A stretch of 64,000 bases of DNA from Corynebacterium jeikeium (lineage in GTDB: Bacteria > Actinomycetota > Actinomycetes > Mycobacteriales > Mycobacteriaceae), in NCBI GenBank assembly GCA_003955985.1, contig CP033784.1:372001-436000 (forward strand), read 5' to 3'. Below the pieces are notes generated by a model. That model was given only the letters and a program-made list of their open reading frames with translations, was not told the DNA's origin and made no database searches. Below are positions 34,068 through 44,176 of this stretch, piece after piece. Each line of letters starts with the position of its first letter. The stretch's first letter is position 1. A program made the translations under genes and the position numbers.

Positions 34068-34155
34068 TTCGCTGCTGGGGCATGCCTAGCGAACCCTCAA
34101 CGCACACTCAGTGCACACTCAACGCGTGCCACAGCCTCAGCCCGGGCGCCCCGTC

Positions 34156-34161
34156 TACACT
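34156..34161 (+). promoter_or_regulatory. -10 box of a leaderless rmlC transcript
   Basis: TACACT ends eight bases before ATG 34170, with no ribosome site between. Just upstream (34095-34126) lie short direct repeats containing CACACTCA and CTCAACGC of unknown meaning. Confidence 0.45.
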
Positions 34162-34169
34162 TGTTACCC

Positions 34170-34859
34170 ATGAGCCCTAAGAGCACATTCCAGCCCACTT
34201 CTATCGACGGCGTTTTCACCTTCGAACCGGTCATCCACGGCGACAGCCGCGGTAGTTTCCACGAGTGGTATCGCCTCGACGCATTCGCCGAGGCTACGGG
34301 CTACCCGTTCTTCCCGGAGCAGGCCAATATGAGTGTCTCCGCTGCAGGCGTTGTCCGCGGCCTGCACTTCGCTGACGTCAGCACCGCGCCAGATGGTCAC
34401 CCCGGCCAGGCGAAGCTGGTCACCTGCCCCGTAGGCCACATCCTCGACATTGCGGTTGACCTGCGTCGCGGCTCCGACACCTTCGGCAAGGTTGAGGTTT
34501 TCGAGCTCGACAGCAAGACCCGCCGAGTGGTCTATCTGCCCAACGGCATCGGTCATGGTTTCGTCTCGCTTGCCGACGACTCCGTGCTCACCTACCTCAC
34601 TTCCACCGGTTACAACCCGGAGGCGGAACGCGCTGTCAGCATCCAGGACCCGACTCTCGGAATTGATCTGGTCGCGCTACTGGCCAAGGGTGGTCTCACC
34701 GAAGCGGACATGATTCTCTCCGAGCGCGATCAGAAGGCTCCGACTATCGAGCAGTTCGAGGCCGAGGGCAATAAGCTCCCCAGTGAGTTTGACTGCAAGG
34801 ATCTTGAGAACATGGCTCGCGACGAGTGGGCAATCGCCAACGAAGCGGCCGGGCAGTAA
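34170..34859 (+). CDS. rmlC: dTDP-4-dehydrorhamnose 3,5-epimerase
   Basis: Cupin-fold epimerase acting after RmlB. Shows the N-terminal [18 protein letters not shown], the catalytic His in GVVRGLHF, and the Tyr-containing C-terminal [12 protein letters not shown] region. 229 residues, longer than the ~185-residue minimum because of an acidic C-terminal extension. It is not fused to RmlD, unlike the RmlCD fusion known in some corynebacteria. ATG 34170 preferred over an upstream TTG. 20 bp before rmlA. Confidence 0.93.
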   Translation: MSPKSTFQPTSIDGVFTFEPVIHGDSRGSFHEWYRLDAFAEATGYPFFPEQANMSVSAAGVVRGLHFADVSTAPDGHPGQAKLVTCPVGHILDIAVDLRRGSDTFGKVEVFELDSKTRRVVYLPNGIGHGFVSLADDSVLTYLTSTGYNPEAERAVSIQDPTLGIDLVALLAKGGLTEADMILSERDQKAPTIEQFEAEGNKLPSEFDCKDLENMARDEWAIANEAAGQ

Positions 34860-34879
34860 GGCAGAAAGGCGCGAGCACT

Positions 34880-35755
34880 ATGAAGGGCATCATCCTCGCA
34901 GGTGGTACGGGCTCTCGGCTGTTTCCCATCACACTTGGCGTAAGCAAGCAGCTGGTTCCCGTCTATGACAAGCCGATGATCTACTACCCGCTGAGCACGC
35001 TGATGCTAGCGGGAATCAGGGACATCCTCGTCATCACCACGCCACATGATGCCCCGCAGTTTGAACGCTTGCTTGGCGACGGCTCGCAGTGGGGCCTCAA
35101 CCTCACCTTTGCCACCCAAGACGAGCCCCGTGGTCTCGCTGAAGCGTTCATCATCGGTGCGGACCACATCGGCGATGACTCCGTTGCGCTCATCCTCGGC
35201 GACAACATCTTTTACGGTGCTGGCTTGGGCACGCAGCTGCGCCGCTTCCATAACGTCGATGGCGGAGCGATCTTCGCCTACTGGGTCGCAGATCCCACAG
35301 CCTATGGAGTCGTGGACTTCGACCAAAGCGGCAAAGCCGTGGCAATCCAGGAGAAACCGAAGAAACCACGCAGCCATTTCGCGGTGCCTGGTTTGTACTT
35401 CTATGATGCCGAGGTTGTTGAGATAGCTCGCTCGCTGCAACCGTCGTCACGCGGCGAATTGGAAATCACGGATGTTAACCGCGCCTACTTGGAGCGCGGG
35501 AAACTGCAGGTAGAGGTGCTGCCGCGCGGCACGGCATGGCTGGACACGGGCACGGTGGACAATCTGATGGCCGCGGGTGATTTCGTGCGCACGATTGAGC
35601 AGCGGCAGGGGCTAAAGATTGGCTCGCCGGAAGAGGTGGCGTGGCGCATGGGATTCATTGACGATGCTGCGCTTAGCGCGCGTGCCGACGCCCTCAGCGC
35701 CAGTGGCTACGGGGAATATCTACAGCAGTTGTTGCTGCGTGGCAAGGACGTTTAG
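34880..35755 (+). CDS. rmlA: Glucose-1-phosphate thymidylyltransferase
   Basis: Makes dTDP-glucose from dTTP and glucose-1-phosphate. The N-terminal nucleotide loop [45 protein letters not shown] and [10 protein letters not shown] are all present. 291 residues. ATG 34880 aligns with the conserved N-terminus; the longer frame overlaps rmlC. The last 4 bp overlap the convergent small membrane gene. rmlD must lie elsewhere. Confidence 0.96.
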   Translation: MKGIILAGGTGSRLFPITLGVSKQLVPVYDKPMIYYPLSTLMLAGIRDILVITTPHDAPQFERLLGDGSQWGLNLTFATQDEPRGLAEAFIIGADHIGDDSVALILGDNIFYGAGLGTQLRRFHNVDGGAIFAYWVADPTAYGVVDFDQSGKAVAIQEKPKKPRSHFAVPGLYFYDAEVVEIARSLQPSSRGELEITDVNRAYLERGKLQVEVLPRGTAWLDTGTVDNLMAAGDFVRTIEQRQGLKIGSPEEVAWRMGFIDDAALSARADALSASGYGEYLQQLLLRGKDV

Positions 35756-36018
35756 TCAGTTTCGCCGGGATTATCGGGGTTGTCGTCCTGCTCCCGTTCG
35801 CGCCGCTCCTGCAGCTCCTGCTCACGTTTACGGCGATCGAATTCGGCCTTCTTGAGCTTCCAGAGAAACTCCGGATCATCGTCGGGAGCGAGCGGACGGG
35901 GTTCCGGTTGCGGAGCGGAAATACGTCGCATGCCGTTGCCGCGACTGCCGGGGCCAAATGCCTTCCACAGCATGACTACGACAAGGATGATGAACAGCAG
36001 CAGAATGAGCCGACCCAT
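35752..36018 (-). CDS. Small single-pass membrane protein
   Basis: 88 residues: an N-terminal hydrophobic segment ([18 protein letters not shown]) and a highly charged C-terminal helix ([20 protein letters not shown]) likely cytoplasmic and possibly coiled-coil. No family recognised. AGGAGG lies 11 nt upstream of ATG 36018. Convergent with rmlA, overlapping by 4 bp. Confidence 0.7.
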   Translation of the reverse strand: MGRLILLLFIILVVVMLWKAFGPGSRGNGMRRISAPQPEPRPLAPDDDPEFLWKLKKAEFDRRKREQELQERREREQDDNPDNPGETD

Positions 36019-36211
36019 GTAATAGCTAACCTCCTGGATTTACCGACTAGAATACGCAACGAGTCCCGTAGTGCCCACGAGGGGTATCGCACTGCATGCG
36101 GTACGGCGTACAGAGTTCGTTAGGGTACAAAGGAACGTTGGACACGAACAGCCATGGACGCTAGCAACGCCCGGGCACAGCACAGGCGTAACACGTAGAG
36201 GTGAGGGTTTA

Positions 36212-36607
36212 ATGACCAATCCAGCAGAGCAGGACAAGTTGGCTTCTGAGGCTGAAGTGGAGTCGACTCAGGCTCCGGCTTCAGCAGCTCCGAAGCAGTC
36301 AGCTCCTAGCTCCAAGAATGCTGGTCGCGGCAATGCCATGAAGGGGCTGTTCTGGTACGGCCTTGCTCGTCTGCTGCTATTCCTAGTGCTGTTCTTCATT
36401 CTGCTCGTGATTATCTACCTCGTTAATGTGCAGATTCCGGCTGCAATTACGGCTGTGTTCGCACTGATTATTGCGATGCCGCTGTCGGTTTTTGTGTTCC
36501 CGAAGCTGCGCGTCCAGGCCAATGAGTCTGTTGCAGTGTGGTCGGAGAACCTCCGCGCGCACAAGGAATACATTGCGCAGCAGATTAAGGACCGCGAGGA
36601 AAACTAG
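36212..36607 (+). CDS. DUF4229-like membrane protein
   Basis: 131 residues with a Ser/Ala/Gln-rich N-terminus and two adjacent membrane segments (LLLFLVLFFILLVIIYLV, ITAVFALIIAMPLSVFVFP), ending in a charged amphipathic helix. Matches the actinobacterial DUF4229 pattern. The function is unknown. ATG 36212 follows GTGAGGG. Its end overlaps the convergent hydrolase gene by 4 bp. Confidence 0.72.
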   Translation: MTNPAEQDKLASEAEVESTQAPASAAPKQSAPSSKNAGRGNAMKGLFWYGLARLLLFLVLFFILLVIIYLVNVQIPAAITAVFALIIAMPLSVFVFPKLRVQANESVAVWSENLRAHKEYIAQQIKDREEN

Positions 36608-37764
36608 CGCACCTTCTCCAGGGCCCGCTCGATAGCCCGGTTCACCGCTTCCGGAGCCTCGAGCGGCAACATGTGGCCGGCCCCGTCGACTTCAACCAGT
36701 TCGGCGTCCGGCCACTTTTCCATAATTAGGTCTGCTTGCTTGCGCGGAGTGACATCGTCCTTCGTGCCCACCAGTACCGCTCCTGGCAAGCCCTCCAAGT
36801 AAGGCCCGGATGCGAACTCGTCGTGATCCTGCAGGTCGTCGAGATATCCCACGAAAGTTTCCAGCGGTGTTTCATTAATCATGGCCGCGTGGAACTCGAT
36901 GATCTCGTAGTCCGTGCGCCGGGCGAACACCGCCACCGCCAACGACGGCGCCATCAGTGACGCGATTGCCTCGCGGAACTTGCGAATCTCCTTCGGCGAG
37001 GACTCAATTGCATTGCGCGCCGCATCCGCCACCGGGGACGCCAGAATCTGCGGCACACCCTGGGCGGCCAGCTTGTCGATAGACGTGGAAATCAACACTA
37101 CGCCTGCTATCCGACGGCGAATGCTTTCCTCGGCAGCCCGCACCATGTGCAGTGCAATCAAACCGCCTAGCGAATGCCCAACCACGATGAGTTTTCCGGT
37201 CGCGGCACGCTCGGCGATCACGGCCAGCGCATCGGCCGCAGCCCCTTCGACCGTGCAGAGTGAAGCCGGAACCGCTCCGGTCTGGCCGTGGCCGCGCAGA
37301 TCCATAGTCAACAGGCGTGCTTCCGGGTGCGACTTGCGCAGCGCGTTGAACTGCCGGTACCAGGACTCACCAGCCAGGGTGAAGCCGTGGACGAAGACGA
37401 TGGTCACGGGTTCTTTGGCGGGTTCGCTAGGTTCAACCTCGTACCAGTGCACCGGAATATCGGTGGTGACAGCATCCGGCTTGTCGCTGGCCTTCCGCTC
37501 GTCGTCCTTGGCCGCAATCTCGGCCGTGACCGGTGCGGTCTTGATATGCACCACGCCGGTTGACGTGAGATCGGTGAGTCCCGGTTCACGGGTCTGCGAA
37601 TGCAGCGCACCGTGCTCCAGCGCCAGTCGGCGGCGTCCCGATTTGGTCAAACGCAGAGCAGCGCTGCGGGCGAAAGCTGGAGCCTTGGCTGCTGTGTCGC
37701 CAACTCGGGTTGCGGCCTCCTGGACGTCGTCAAGCGCCTTGTGCGTCAGTGTGCGGAAGTCCAT
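36604..37764 (-). CDS. Alpha/beta hydrolase
   Basis: 386 residues with the oxyanion/N-terminal strand VTIVFVHGFTLAGESWYRQ, DLRGHGQTG, the nucleophile elbow VVGHSLGG (Ser), an acid in GTKDDVTP and the catalytic His in DGAGHMLPLE. The first ~110 residues are an extra helical region. The substrate is unknown, with lipid or ester likely. It starts 9 bp after the menA stop, so it is cotranscribed with menA. Confidence 0.9.
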   Translation of the reverse strand: MDFRTLTHKALDDVQEAATRVGDTAAKAPAFARSAALRLTKSGRRRLALEHGALHSQTREPGLTDLTSTGVVHIKTAPVTAEIAAKDDERKASDKPDAVTTDIPVHWYEVEPSEPAKEPVTIVFVHGFTLAGESWYRQFNALRKSHPEARLLTMDLRGHGQTGAVPASLCTVEGAAADALAVIAERAATGKLIVVGHSLGGLIALHMVRAAEESIRRRIAGVVLISTSIDKLAAQGVPQILASPVADAARNAIESSPKEIRKFREAIASLMAPSLAVAVFARRTDYEIIEFHAAMINETPLETFVGYLDDLQDHDEFASGPYLEGLPGAVLVGTKDDVTPRKQADLIMEKWPDAELVEVDGAGHMLPLEAPEAVNRAIERALEKVR

Positions 37765-37773
37765 CGGTACCCC

Positions 37774-38670
37774 CTAGCTGAGCGCGAGTGCGAGTGCCGT
37801 AATGACGGACCAGGCAAGCATCATCTTGCCGGTAAGCCCCAGTACCGGGATGAGCTCCTTGCCCTTCTTATGCATGCGAATTGGCTCGGAGGCCTTCACC
37901 CACAGCGGCACGATGAGCAGACCCACCAGCGCCCATGGGCGCCAGAAAGCGATAAAGCTGCTGGCCAGCGCGGGCATGAGGGAGAGAATCTGCCAGACGA
38001 TGCGGGTGCGGAAGTCGCCCAGGCGAACTGCCAAGGTGATCTTGCCGGTAGCGGCGTCGGTGGGGATGTCGCGCAAGTTGTTCGCCAGGTTTACGGCAGA
38101 GGACACCGAACCGATACCGATTGCGCAGGCCAGACCGACCCAGGACAGGGAGCCGGTCTGGGTGAACTCCGTACCGAGCACCGCGACGAGACCGAAGAAG
38201 ACGAAGACCGAGACCTCGCCAAGGCCACGGTATCCGTAGGGATTCTTGCCGCCGGTGTAGAACCACGCCGCCGCGATGCACAGTGCACCGACCAGAATGA
38301 GCCACCACGCGCTCATCAGGGACAGCGCCACACCGGCAAGGCCCGCGACACCAAAGGCGCCGAATGCCGCGTACTTCACGACCTTCGGCTCCACCAGCCC
38401 CGAACCCGTCAGGCGCAGCGGGCCCGAGCGGTCATCGTCAGTGCCGCGGATGCCATCGGAGTAGTCGTTGGCGAAGTTCACGCCCACAATCAACGCCCAC
38501 GCGACAACCAGCGCGAGCACCGCACGTCCCCAGATAATCGGCGCGTGCGTCGATGCCGCTCCGACACCGACGATGACCGGCGCAAACGCATTCGCCCAGG
38601 TATGGGGGCGCGCGCCTTCCAGCCAATCGCTTAACGACGCCGTTGCAGGACTCTTTGGTGCTTCAGACAT
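37774..38670 (-). CDS. menA: 1,4-dihydroxy-2-naphthoate polyprenyltransferase
   Basis: UbiA-family membrane enzyme that attaches the isoprenoid chain to DHNA to give demethylmenaquinone. The first Asp-rich motif is NFANDYSDGIRGTDDDR, and the second is in NLANNLRDIPTDAATGK. 298 residues with about eight membrane helices. Follows menE after 56 bp on the same strand. Order menE-menA-(insert)-menB mirrors mycobacteria. Confidence 0.95.
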   Translation of the reverse strand: MSEAPKSPATASLSDWLEGARPHTWANAFAPVIVGVGAASTHAPIIWGRAVLALVVAWALIVGVNFANDYSDGIRGTDDDRSGPLRLTGSGLVEPKVVKYAAFGAFGVAGLAGVALSLMSAWWLILVGALCIAAAWFYTGGKNPYGYRGLGEVSVFVFFGLVAVLGTEFTQTGSLSWVGLACAIGIGSVSSAVNLANNLRDIPTDAATGKITLAVRLGDFRTRIVWQILSLMPALASSFIAFWRPWALVGLLIVPLWVKASEPIRMHKKGKELIPVLGLTGKMMLAWSVITALALALS

Positions 38671-38726
38671 GAATTAATAATAGGACGTGACACCAAATGC
38701 CTTGAACTAATGCGTGTCTGAATGAG

Positions 38727-39875
38727 CTAAAAGAGCGCCGCGACTTTCTTCCGGTCGACCTTGCCCGGACCAATCAGTGGCAGAGCCTCCACACGACGCA
38801 GGTCCTTCGGAATCATCCAGTGATTGATGCGCCCGGCGTCTTCAGCATCGCCGAGCCCGTCCATGACATCGCCGAGCTCAGCGGTGCCTTCATACGCTGC
38901 GACGATAGCGTGGCCGAGCCGTGGGTGCGGCACGCCGACTACGCAGGCTCCTGTTACTCCGTCGATGGCGAGCAGTTCACGTTCAAGGACTTCAGGGTGC
39001 AGCTTCAACCCGCCGGAGTCGATGATGGTGTCCAGGCGTCCTGTGATGACCAGTCGGCCATCGCGGATCTCGCCCGCATCGGAGGTGGCGAACCAACCTG
39101 GTTTATGGAAAGCCTCGTGACCGGGCGCGTTGCGGTAACCGTGTGCAATCATCGGCCCGCCCAGCCAAACACGACCATTTTCGATGGCGACCTGTGCGCC
39201 CTCGATGGGCTGTCCGTCATAGACGCAGCCGCCGGCTGTCTCGGAGGAACCATAGGTGGTCACGACGTTGATGCCCAGCTCTTCAGCGCGTGCTGCCACC
39301 TGCGGGTTCAAAGCTGCGCCGCCGACAAGTACGGCATCAAACAGGCGCAGGGCTGCCGCACCAAAGGGTTCTTCCATAGCCTTGGCCAGCTGCATCGGAG
39401 CCAGCGACGTGTAGGCGCGATCGCTGGTGAGGGTCTCGGCGCCGTCGGCGAATGCGGCAACATCAAAACCGTCGGTCACATCCACACACACCGGCTCCGT
39501 GCCCGCGAGCAGCGAACGAATGAGAACCTGCAGGCCAGCGATATGGTAGGCCGGCATCGCCAGCAGCCACTGCCCTTCACCGCCGAGCCACTGATGTGTA
39601 GCGGTAGCAGAGGAGACCAAGTTATCCACCGTCAGCTGTGCACCCTTCGGTGTGCCGGTGGAACCGGAAGTGCCGACAACAAGCGCGATGGACTCATCAA
39701 TCGGCTCACCTGCGCGTTGCGAGTTCCGCAAGATTGAGGCGCGCGTGCCGTCGTGAAGCGGAACGGGAAGAAGAGAGACCTCACCGTCCAGCGCGGCGCG
39801 GAGGTCGGGCAGGATGGCGGTCGGGTCGTGGGGATTGACGGAAAGCAGGCTGAGCGTACGCACAACCCAAACCAT
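38727..39875 (-). CDS. menE: o-Succinylbenzoate-CoA ligase
   Basis: AMP-forming ligase of menaquinone synthesis that activates o-succinylbenzoate. VGTSGSTGTPKGAQLT is the phosphate loop; TTYGSSETAGGCVYDG, DAGEIRDGRLVITGRLDTIIDSGGLKLHP and the C-terminal lysine GPGKVDRKKV are present. At 382 residues it is short, as usual for actinobacterial MenE. The ATG at 39875 lacks a good ribosome site, so the start is less certain. Confidence 0.9.
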   Translation of the reverse strand: MVWVVRTLSLLSVNPHDPTAILPDLRAALDGEVSLLPVPLHDGTRASILRNSQRAGEPIDESIALVVGTSGSTGTPKGAQLTVDNLVSSATATHQWLGGEGQWLLAMPAYHIAGLQVLIRSLLAGTEPVCVDVTDGFDVAAFADGAETLTSDRAYTSLAPMQLAKAMEEPFGAAALRLFDAVLVGGAALNPQVAARAEELGINVVTTYGSSETAGGCVYDGQPIEGAQVAIENGRVWLGGPMIAHGYRNAPGHEAFHKPGWFATSDAGEIRDGRLVITGRLDTIIDSGGLKLHPEVLERELLAIDGVTGACVVGVPHPRLGHAIVAAYEGTAELGDVMDGLGDAEDAGRINHWMIPKDLRRVEALPLIGPGKVDRKKVAALF

Positions 39876-39977
39876 AGCCCGTGTTGTGCCGTAGTTTCTG
39901 GTGGCGAGGTCGGAACAATCGTGGCCTCGGGCGCGTTGCGCAGACCAAAGACAGTCATAGATAGAAAGGCGTCGAAG

Positions 39978-40634
39978 ATGGGTTGGATTTTTGGTAGGTC
40001 AGCGGAGCTGGTGCCGGAAGATGAGGCGCTCAAGGGCGGCTCGCACCCGGTATTGGAAGATCCTAAGCCGCATGCGGTGCTCGGCACGCCGGTCACCGGT
40101 CCATGGGAGGATGGCCAGGAGGTCGTCTACATCGGTATCGGCTGTTACTGGGGCGCTGAGAAGCTGTTTTGGGAAACACCGGGCGTGCTCAGCACATCGG
40201 TCGGGTTCGCCGGTGGCGTGACGCCAAATCCCACCTACCGCGAGTCCTGCACCGGACGCACCAACCACACCGAGATTGTGGAGGTCGTCTACGACCCGGA
40301 GCAGATTAGCTTCGACCAGCTGATCGCCAAGGCCTTCGAAGCCCACGATCCCACGCAGGGCTACCGCCAGGGCAATGACGTCGGCACGCAATACCGTTCC
40401 GCGATCTACACGACGACGCCCGAGCAAGCGCGCCGGGCACAGGAGATCGCCGATGCGTACGCGCCGAAGCTTGCCGACGCTGGCCTGGGTCCCATCACCA
40501 CGGAGATTAAGCCACTCGCGGAGACCCCGGCAGGGGAGTACTACCGAGCCGAGGATGAGCATCAGCAGTACTTGTTTAAGAATCCGAACGGCTACTGCCC
40601 AGTGCATTCGACCGGCGTGGCCTGCGGAATTTAA
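39978..40634 (+). CDS. msrA: Peptide methionine-(S)-S-oxide reductase
   Basis: Repairs oxidised methionine. The catalytic motif is GIGCYWGAEKLFWETPGV; GYAGG-like VGFAGGVTPNP, HTEIVEVVYDP, GNDVGTQYRSAI and the C-terminal resolving-Cys region GYCPVHSTGVACGI complete the family. 218 residues. AGAAAGG precedes ATG 39978; a longer frame upstream runs into the divergent menE. Confidence 0.96.
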   Translation: MGWIFGRSAELVPEDEALKGGSHPVLEDPKPHAVLGTPVTGPWEDGQEVVYIGIGCYWGAEKLFWETPGVLSTSVGFAGGVTPNPTYRESCTGRTNHTEIVEVVYDPEQISFDQLIAKAFEAHDPTQGYRQGNDVGTQYRSAIYTTTPEQARRAQEIADAYAPKLADAGLGPITTEIKPLAETPAGEYYRAEDEHQQYLFKNPNGYCPVHSTGVACGI

Positions 40635-40733
40635 AGGCGAAACTTCGTAGAACGCTTAATTGCGATTAGTAAAACTCACTGAGAAAAGTAAGGTGGTTAT
40701 ATTAATCCGATAGTCGAATAGGAGTGAACCCTT

Positions 40734-41915
40734 GTGGTGAAGCAAGTACTGCGCGTTGCATTTGCCTTCGTCGGCGTGGTCGTCGGCGCGGGCTTTGCGA
40801 CGGGTCAGGAAATCATGCAATACTTCGTCGCCTTTGGCATCAATGGTGTCTGGGGTGCCGTTCTCTCAGCGGTAATCATGAGCCTGATGGCGATGATCAT
40901 TTTGCAGCTGGGAAGCTATTTTCAGGCCAGCGAGCACGGCGAAGTTTTCCGACGCGTATCGCACCCCATCTTCTCGCGAGTACTGGACATTGGCGTGATT
41001 ATCACGCTCTTCGCCACCGGGTTCGTCATGTTCGCCGGTGCCGGTGCCAACATGGAGCAGCAGTGGGGCATCCCTGTGTGGATCGGTGCCGTAATCATGG
41101 TGTTGGTGACCATTGCAGCCGGTTTCCTCGATGTTGACCGAGTGACCACAGTGATCGGTTCCATCACGCCGTTTATCGTCGGCTTTATCCTGCTGGCCAG
41201 TGTTTATACGCTGGCGTTCACCGATGCCACCCCGGCCGCGGAGCAGGCAGCTGCCGTTGCGGAAGTCCCGACTACCCTGCCGAACTGGGTTGTCGCCGCA
41301 GTGAACTATGTTGGTTTTAACCTGATGGTTGCGGTTTCCATGGCGATTGTTATTGGCGGTAGCCTGTTCAATCCCCGCGCCGCTGGAGCCGGTGGGTTTA
41401 CCGGTGGTTTGATTTACTCCGCGATGCTGCTGATTACCACCATCACGCTGTTCCACACTGTTGGTACTGTCGCCACCGATGCCGTGCCAATGCTCACCGT
41501 CATTAATCGACTGCACCCGTGGCTGGGCCAGGCCATGGCCGTGGTAATCCTTGGCATGATCTTCAACACGGCACTTGGCATGTTCTACGCACTGGGGCGT
41601 CGCGTCACCGCAAATCACCCGGAAAAATTCAAGATTGTCTACGTCGCGCTGGTCTTGCTCGGTTTCGCCTTGAGCTTCATGGGCTTCCAGAACCTAATCG
41701 GTTGGGTCTACCCAATCCTGGGCTACATCGGTCTGCTGCTCATTACTGTCATGCTTGTTGCCTGGTTGCGCGGCCGCGAGCGCATCAGTGAAGAGACTTC
41801 CCGCCGCAAGCGCATCTTCCGCCTGGTCCGCCGTGGCCGGAACAAGGAGGCCCGCGAGGAGATTGAAGACTCCAACCTCAGTGTCGAAGAGGTCCGCGAG
41901 GCGATCGAGGAGTAG
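40734..41915 (+). CDS. YkvI-like LeuT-fold membrane transporter
   Basis: 393 residues with ten or so hydrophobic segments. The opening VAFAFVGVVVGAGFATGQEIMQYF, an unwound-helix Gly-rich motif, is typical of YkvI-family proteins related to amino acid and branched-chain transporters. The C-terminal 45 residues are charged and cytoplasmic. The substrate is not determined. GTG 40734; TTATATTAAT upstream (40697-40706) may be a promoter element. Convergent with the ABC exporter. Confidence 0.85.
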   Translation: MVKQVLRVAFAFVGVVVGAGFATGQEIMQYFVAFGINGVWGAVLSAVIMSLMAMIILQLGSYFQASEHGEVFRRVSHPIFSRVLDIGVIITLFATGFVMFAGAGANMEQQWGIPVWIGAVIMVLVTIAAGFLDVDRVTTVIGSITPFIVGFILLASVYTLAFTDATPAAEQAAAVAEVPTTLPNWVVAAVNYVGFNLMVAVSMAIVIGGSLFNPRAAGAGGFTGGLIYSAMLLITTITLFHTVGTVATDAVPMLTVINRLHPWLGQAMAVVILGMIFNTALGMFYALGRRVTANHPEKFKIVYVALVLLGFALSFMGFQNLIGWVYPILGYIGLLLITVMLVAWLRGRERISEETSRRKRIFRLVRRGRNKEAREEIEDSNLSVEEVREAIEE

Positions 41916-41938
41916 GTGGGCTGCTCGTAGCGCCGCCG

Positions 41939-43372
41939 TCAGTCTTGGGATCGGATCGCTTTCAATGATGTCGCCCGAGCCCAAGCCACGAACGCCGCCA
42001 TCACAATGGCGGACACGAGAACCATCACTGGCCACCGATCGGGGTAATCACGGACTACCCAAGTCCATCCCCATTCCGAGGTCCACCACAACGGTGAGGC
42101 GCTGAGGACATCACCGCCAACCATCACCGCCCAACCGCCGAGCGCGACCGAGACAAAGATTGCGGCCGCCACACTTCGACGCGCAATTAAGCCGGTCACG
42201 GCCACAATCATCGCGGCCACAAGAGACGCGATTACCGCCTGGTACGGCCAGGGGTTAATGCCCGTCTGGCTATTGGTCTCGCCGCCTGCACCACTGATCA
42301 CCACCGCAACCACCAGCACCGGCAGGAGAAACGCCATATCCAAGGCAAACAGTCGGAGCGTGATGCTGTGTCGCGCACGCCGATACATCAGTGCTGGCCA
42401 GGCATCGGCTTGCGAAGTCCATGTCATGATGGCCACCACGGTTGCGGCCGTCGGCACGCAGACGAAACTCAGCAGCCCCAGCGCATACTCCGGGTTCCAC
42501 ACCACACGCACGACCGCAAGTCCGGCAAGCATCAGCGCTGCGAGACTCCACCAGGTGCGCCAGGGAAGGGTCGCGCTCATGCCATGGCTTAACGACGAAG
42601 TGCTGCGTTCCCGGCCCGTCGGCAAGCTGAGAGATTTTCCGTGCGCAAGCAATGCGATGGCAAATAGACCTAGCCCGAGGAGTAAATGCAGCAACGCGGG
42701 CGGCAGGATGGCGATGTTCCAGATCTCGCTGTCGGCGGGAGCCGAGATGGAATTAGCCTGCACTCCGTGGATAGGTAACGTTGGGCGGATTGCCCAGGTC
42801 CACGGGAGAACTTTCCAGTTTGGGCTCATGGCGTCCAGTGTTCCTGCGATGGCCCAAGCGATGGAAGCGAGCGGAGCGAGGAAGAGAGCTGCGCGTGGCA
42901 CAAGGCGCCATAGGGCAAGGCCGAATGTCCAGAAGACGAAGAATGACAACGTGCTAAAGAGCGTGAATTGCAATGCGGTGCTCACGCTCCGGGCAAGGAG
43001 TGCAGCCATCAATGCGTGACCGAGGGCCGCGGAGGCAATGACAGTGGCTGCGCGGGCAAGGAGCACTCGAGTGCCCGAGATATTGCGCCAGATTAGGCCG
43101 CCTTGGCGGAGTTTTTCTTCACGGTTTTGGCCGATGACGGACGTAATAGCAGCCAGGGGAGGAAGCAGGATAAGCGAGTAGATGTGGGCGCTCGCCATGG
43201 CGGTGGCGTCAACGCCTCTAGAAAAGACCATGCTGACCAGAGCGATTGCCACCATGATGATGGGAAGAAACATGGTGAGTGACCACTTTGCCCGCAGTAG
43301 CTCGGCGCGGAAGTAGCGGCGGGCAGGAACGGTGCGCGTGTTAAGAGTGCGCGTGTGCGGTTGAGTGCTCAT
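41939..43372 (-). CDS. ABC-2 type exporter permease
   Basis: 477 residues with about ten to twelve hydrophobic segments (for instance FLPIIMVAIALVSMVF near the N-terminus and WPVMVLVSAIVMAAFVAW at the C-terminus). No sequence signature, but it overlaps the ATPase gene by 4 bp and is preceded by a two-component system, an arrangement common for peptide-antibiotic or bacteriocin resistance exporters. Export substrate unknown. Confidence 0.82.
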   Translation of the reverse strand: MSTQPHTRTLNTRTVPARRYFRAELLRAKWSLTMFLPIIMVAIALVSMVFSRGVDATAMASAHIYSLILLPPLAAITSVIGQNREEKLRQGGLIWRNISGTRVLLARAATVIASAALGHALMAALLARSVSTALQFTLFSTLSFFVFWTFGLALWRLVPRAALFLAPLASIAWAIAGTLDAMSPNWKVLPWTWAIRPTLPIHGVQANSISAPADSEIWNIAILPPALLHLLLGLGLFAIALLAHGKSLSLPTGRERSTSSLSHGMSATLPWRTWWSLAALMLAGLAVVRVVWNPEYALGLLSFVCVPTAATVVAIMTWTSQADAWPALMYRRARHSITLRLFALDMAFLLPVLVVAVVISGAGGETNSQTGINPWPYQAVIASLVAAMIVAVTGLIARRSVAAAIFVSVALGGWAVMVGGDVLSASPLWWTSEWGWTWVVRDYPDRWPVMVLVSAIVMAAFVAWARATSLKAIRSQD

Positions 43373-44112
43373 CGGGCAACACCTACTGCGGTGAAGAAAG
43401 CTTGCTCGAGGGATTGACCAGCAGCCGCAAAGTCAGCCAGCGGGCCTTCGTAGACCAGTCGGCCACCAGCAAGGACGCCAAGGTGGTCAACGCTCTTCTC
43501 GACCTCTCCGAGTTGATGGGAGGACACCACGACGGCCTTGCCACTAGCGGCAAGATTTCGCAACAAGGTGCGCAGGCCCACGATAGCTTCGGGGTCGAGG
43601 CCGTTGGTGGGCTCGTCGAGAAGCACAATGTCGGGGTCGGTGAGCAGCGCCATCGCCAGGGAAAGACGAACCTTCATGCCCGTTGAGAAAGCGCGGCCAC
43701 GCTTGTTACCAGCATGAAGCCCGACCAAGTCGAGGACTTCGGCGATACGGCTCTTGTCCGTGCCGGTCAGATGTGCGTGCACTTTGAGATTGTCGGTGGC
43801 TGAGAGCTGTGGGTAGAACGCCGGGCCATTGATGGAGGCGCCGATGCGGTCCAGGTCGACAACGGACCACGGGTGTCCCGCGATGCTGATTTCACCGGAG
43901 TAGGGAATTAGCCCAAGCACCGTGCTCATCAACGTGGATTTACCTGCGCCGTTGAGTCCCAATAGCCCGTAGACCTCGCCGGCGCGGACGTTCATATCGA
44001 GGCCGTTCAGGACAGGTTCGTTCTTGCCGTAGGAGACAGTGATGCCGCGCAGCTGAAGGAGGGGAGCGGCGGCGTCTGCGGAAGGGCCTGAGGTGGGGGT
44101 TGGTGCGTTCAT
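43369..44112 (-). CDS. ABC exporter ATPase
   Basis: 247 residues. Walker A GLNGAGKS, the signature FSTGMKVRLSLAMALL, Walker B IVLLDEPTNGLD and the H-loop VVSSHQLGEVEK. The closest pattern is the drug- or lantibiotic-type ABC-2 ATPases. Its start codon lies 65 bp downstream of the palindrome at 44177-44192, suggesting direct control by the response regulator encoded just upstream. Confidence 0.93.
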   Translation of the reverse strand: MNAPTPTSGPSADAAAPLLQLRGITVSYGKNEPVLNGLDMNVRAGEVYGLLGLNGAGKSTLMSTVLGLIPYSGEISIAGHPWSVVDLDRIGASINGPAFYPQLSATDNLKVHAHLTGTDKSRIAEVLDLVGLHAGNKRGRAFSTGMKVRLSLAMALLTDPDIVLLDEPTNGLDPEAIVGLRTLLRNLAASGKAVVVSSHQLGEVEKSVDHLGVLAGGRLVYEGPLADFAAAGQSLEQAFFTAVGVAR

Positions 44113-44176
44113 GCCTTAAGTAATAGGAGTGTTTGGCACGGTTCGCGCCCTCCCTGAGGATGAGGTGGCGGAAATA

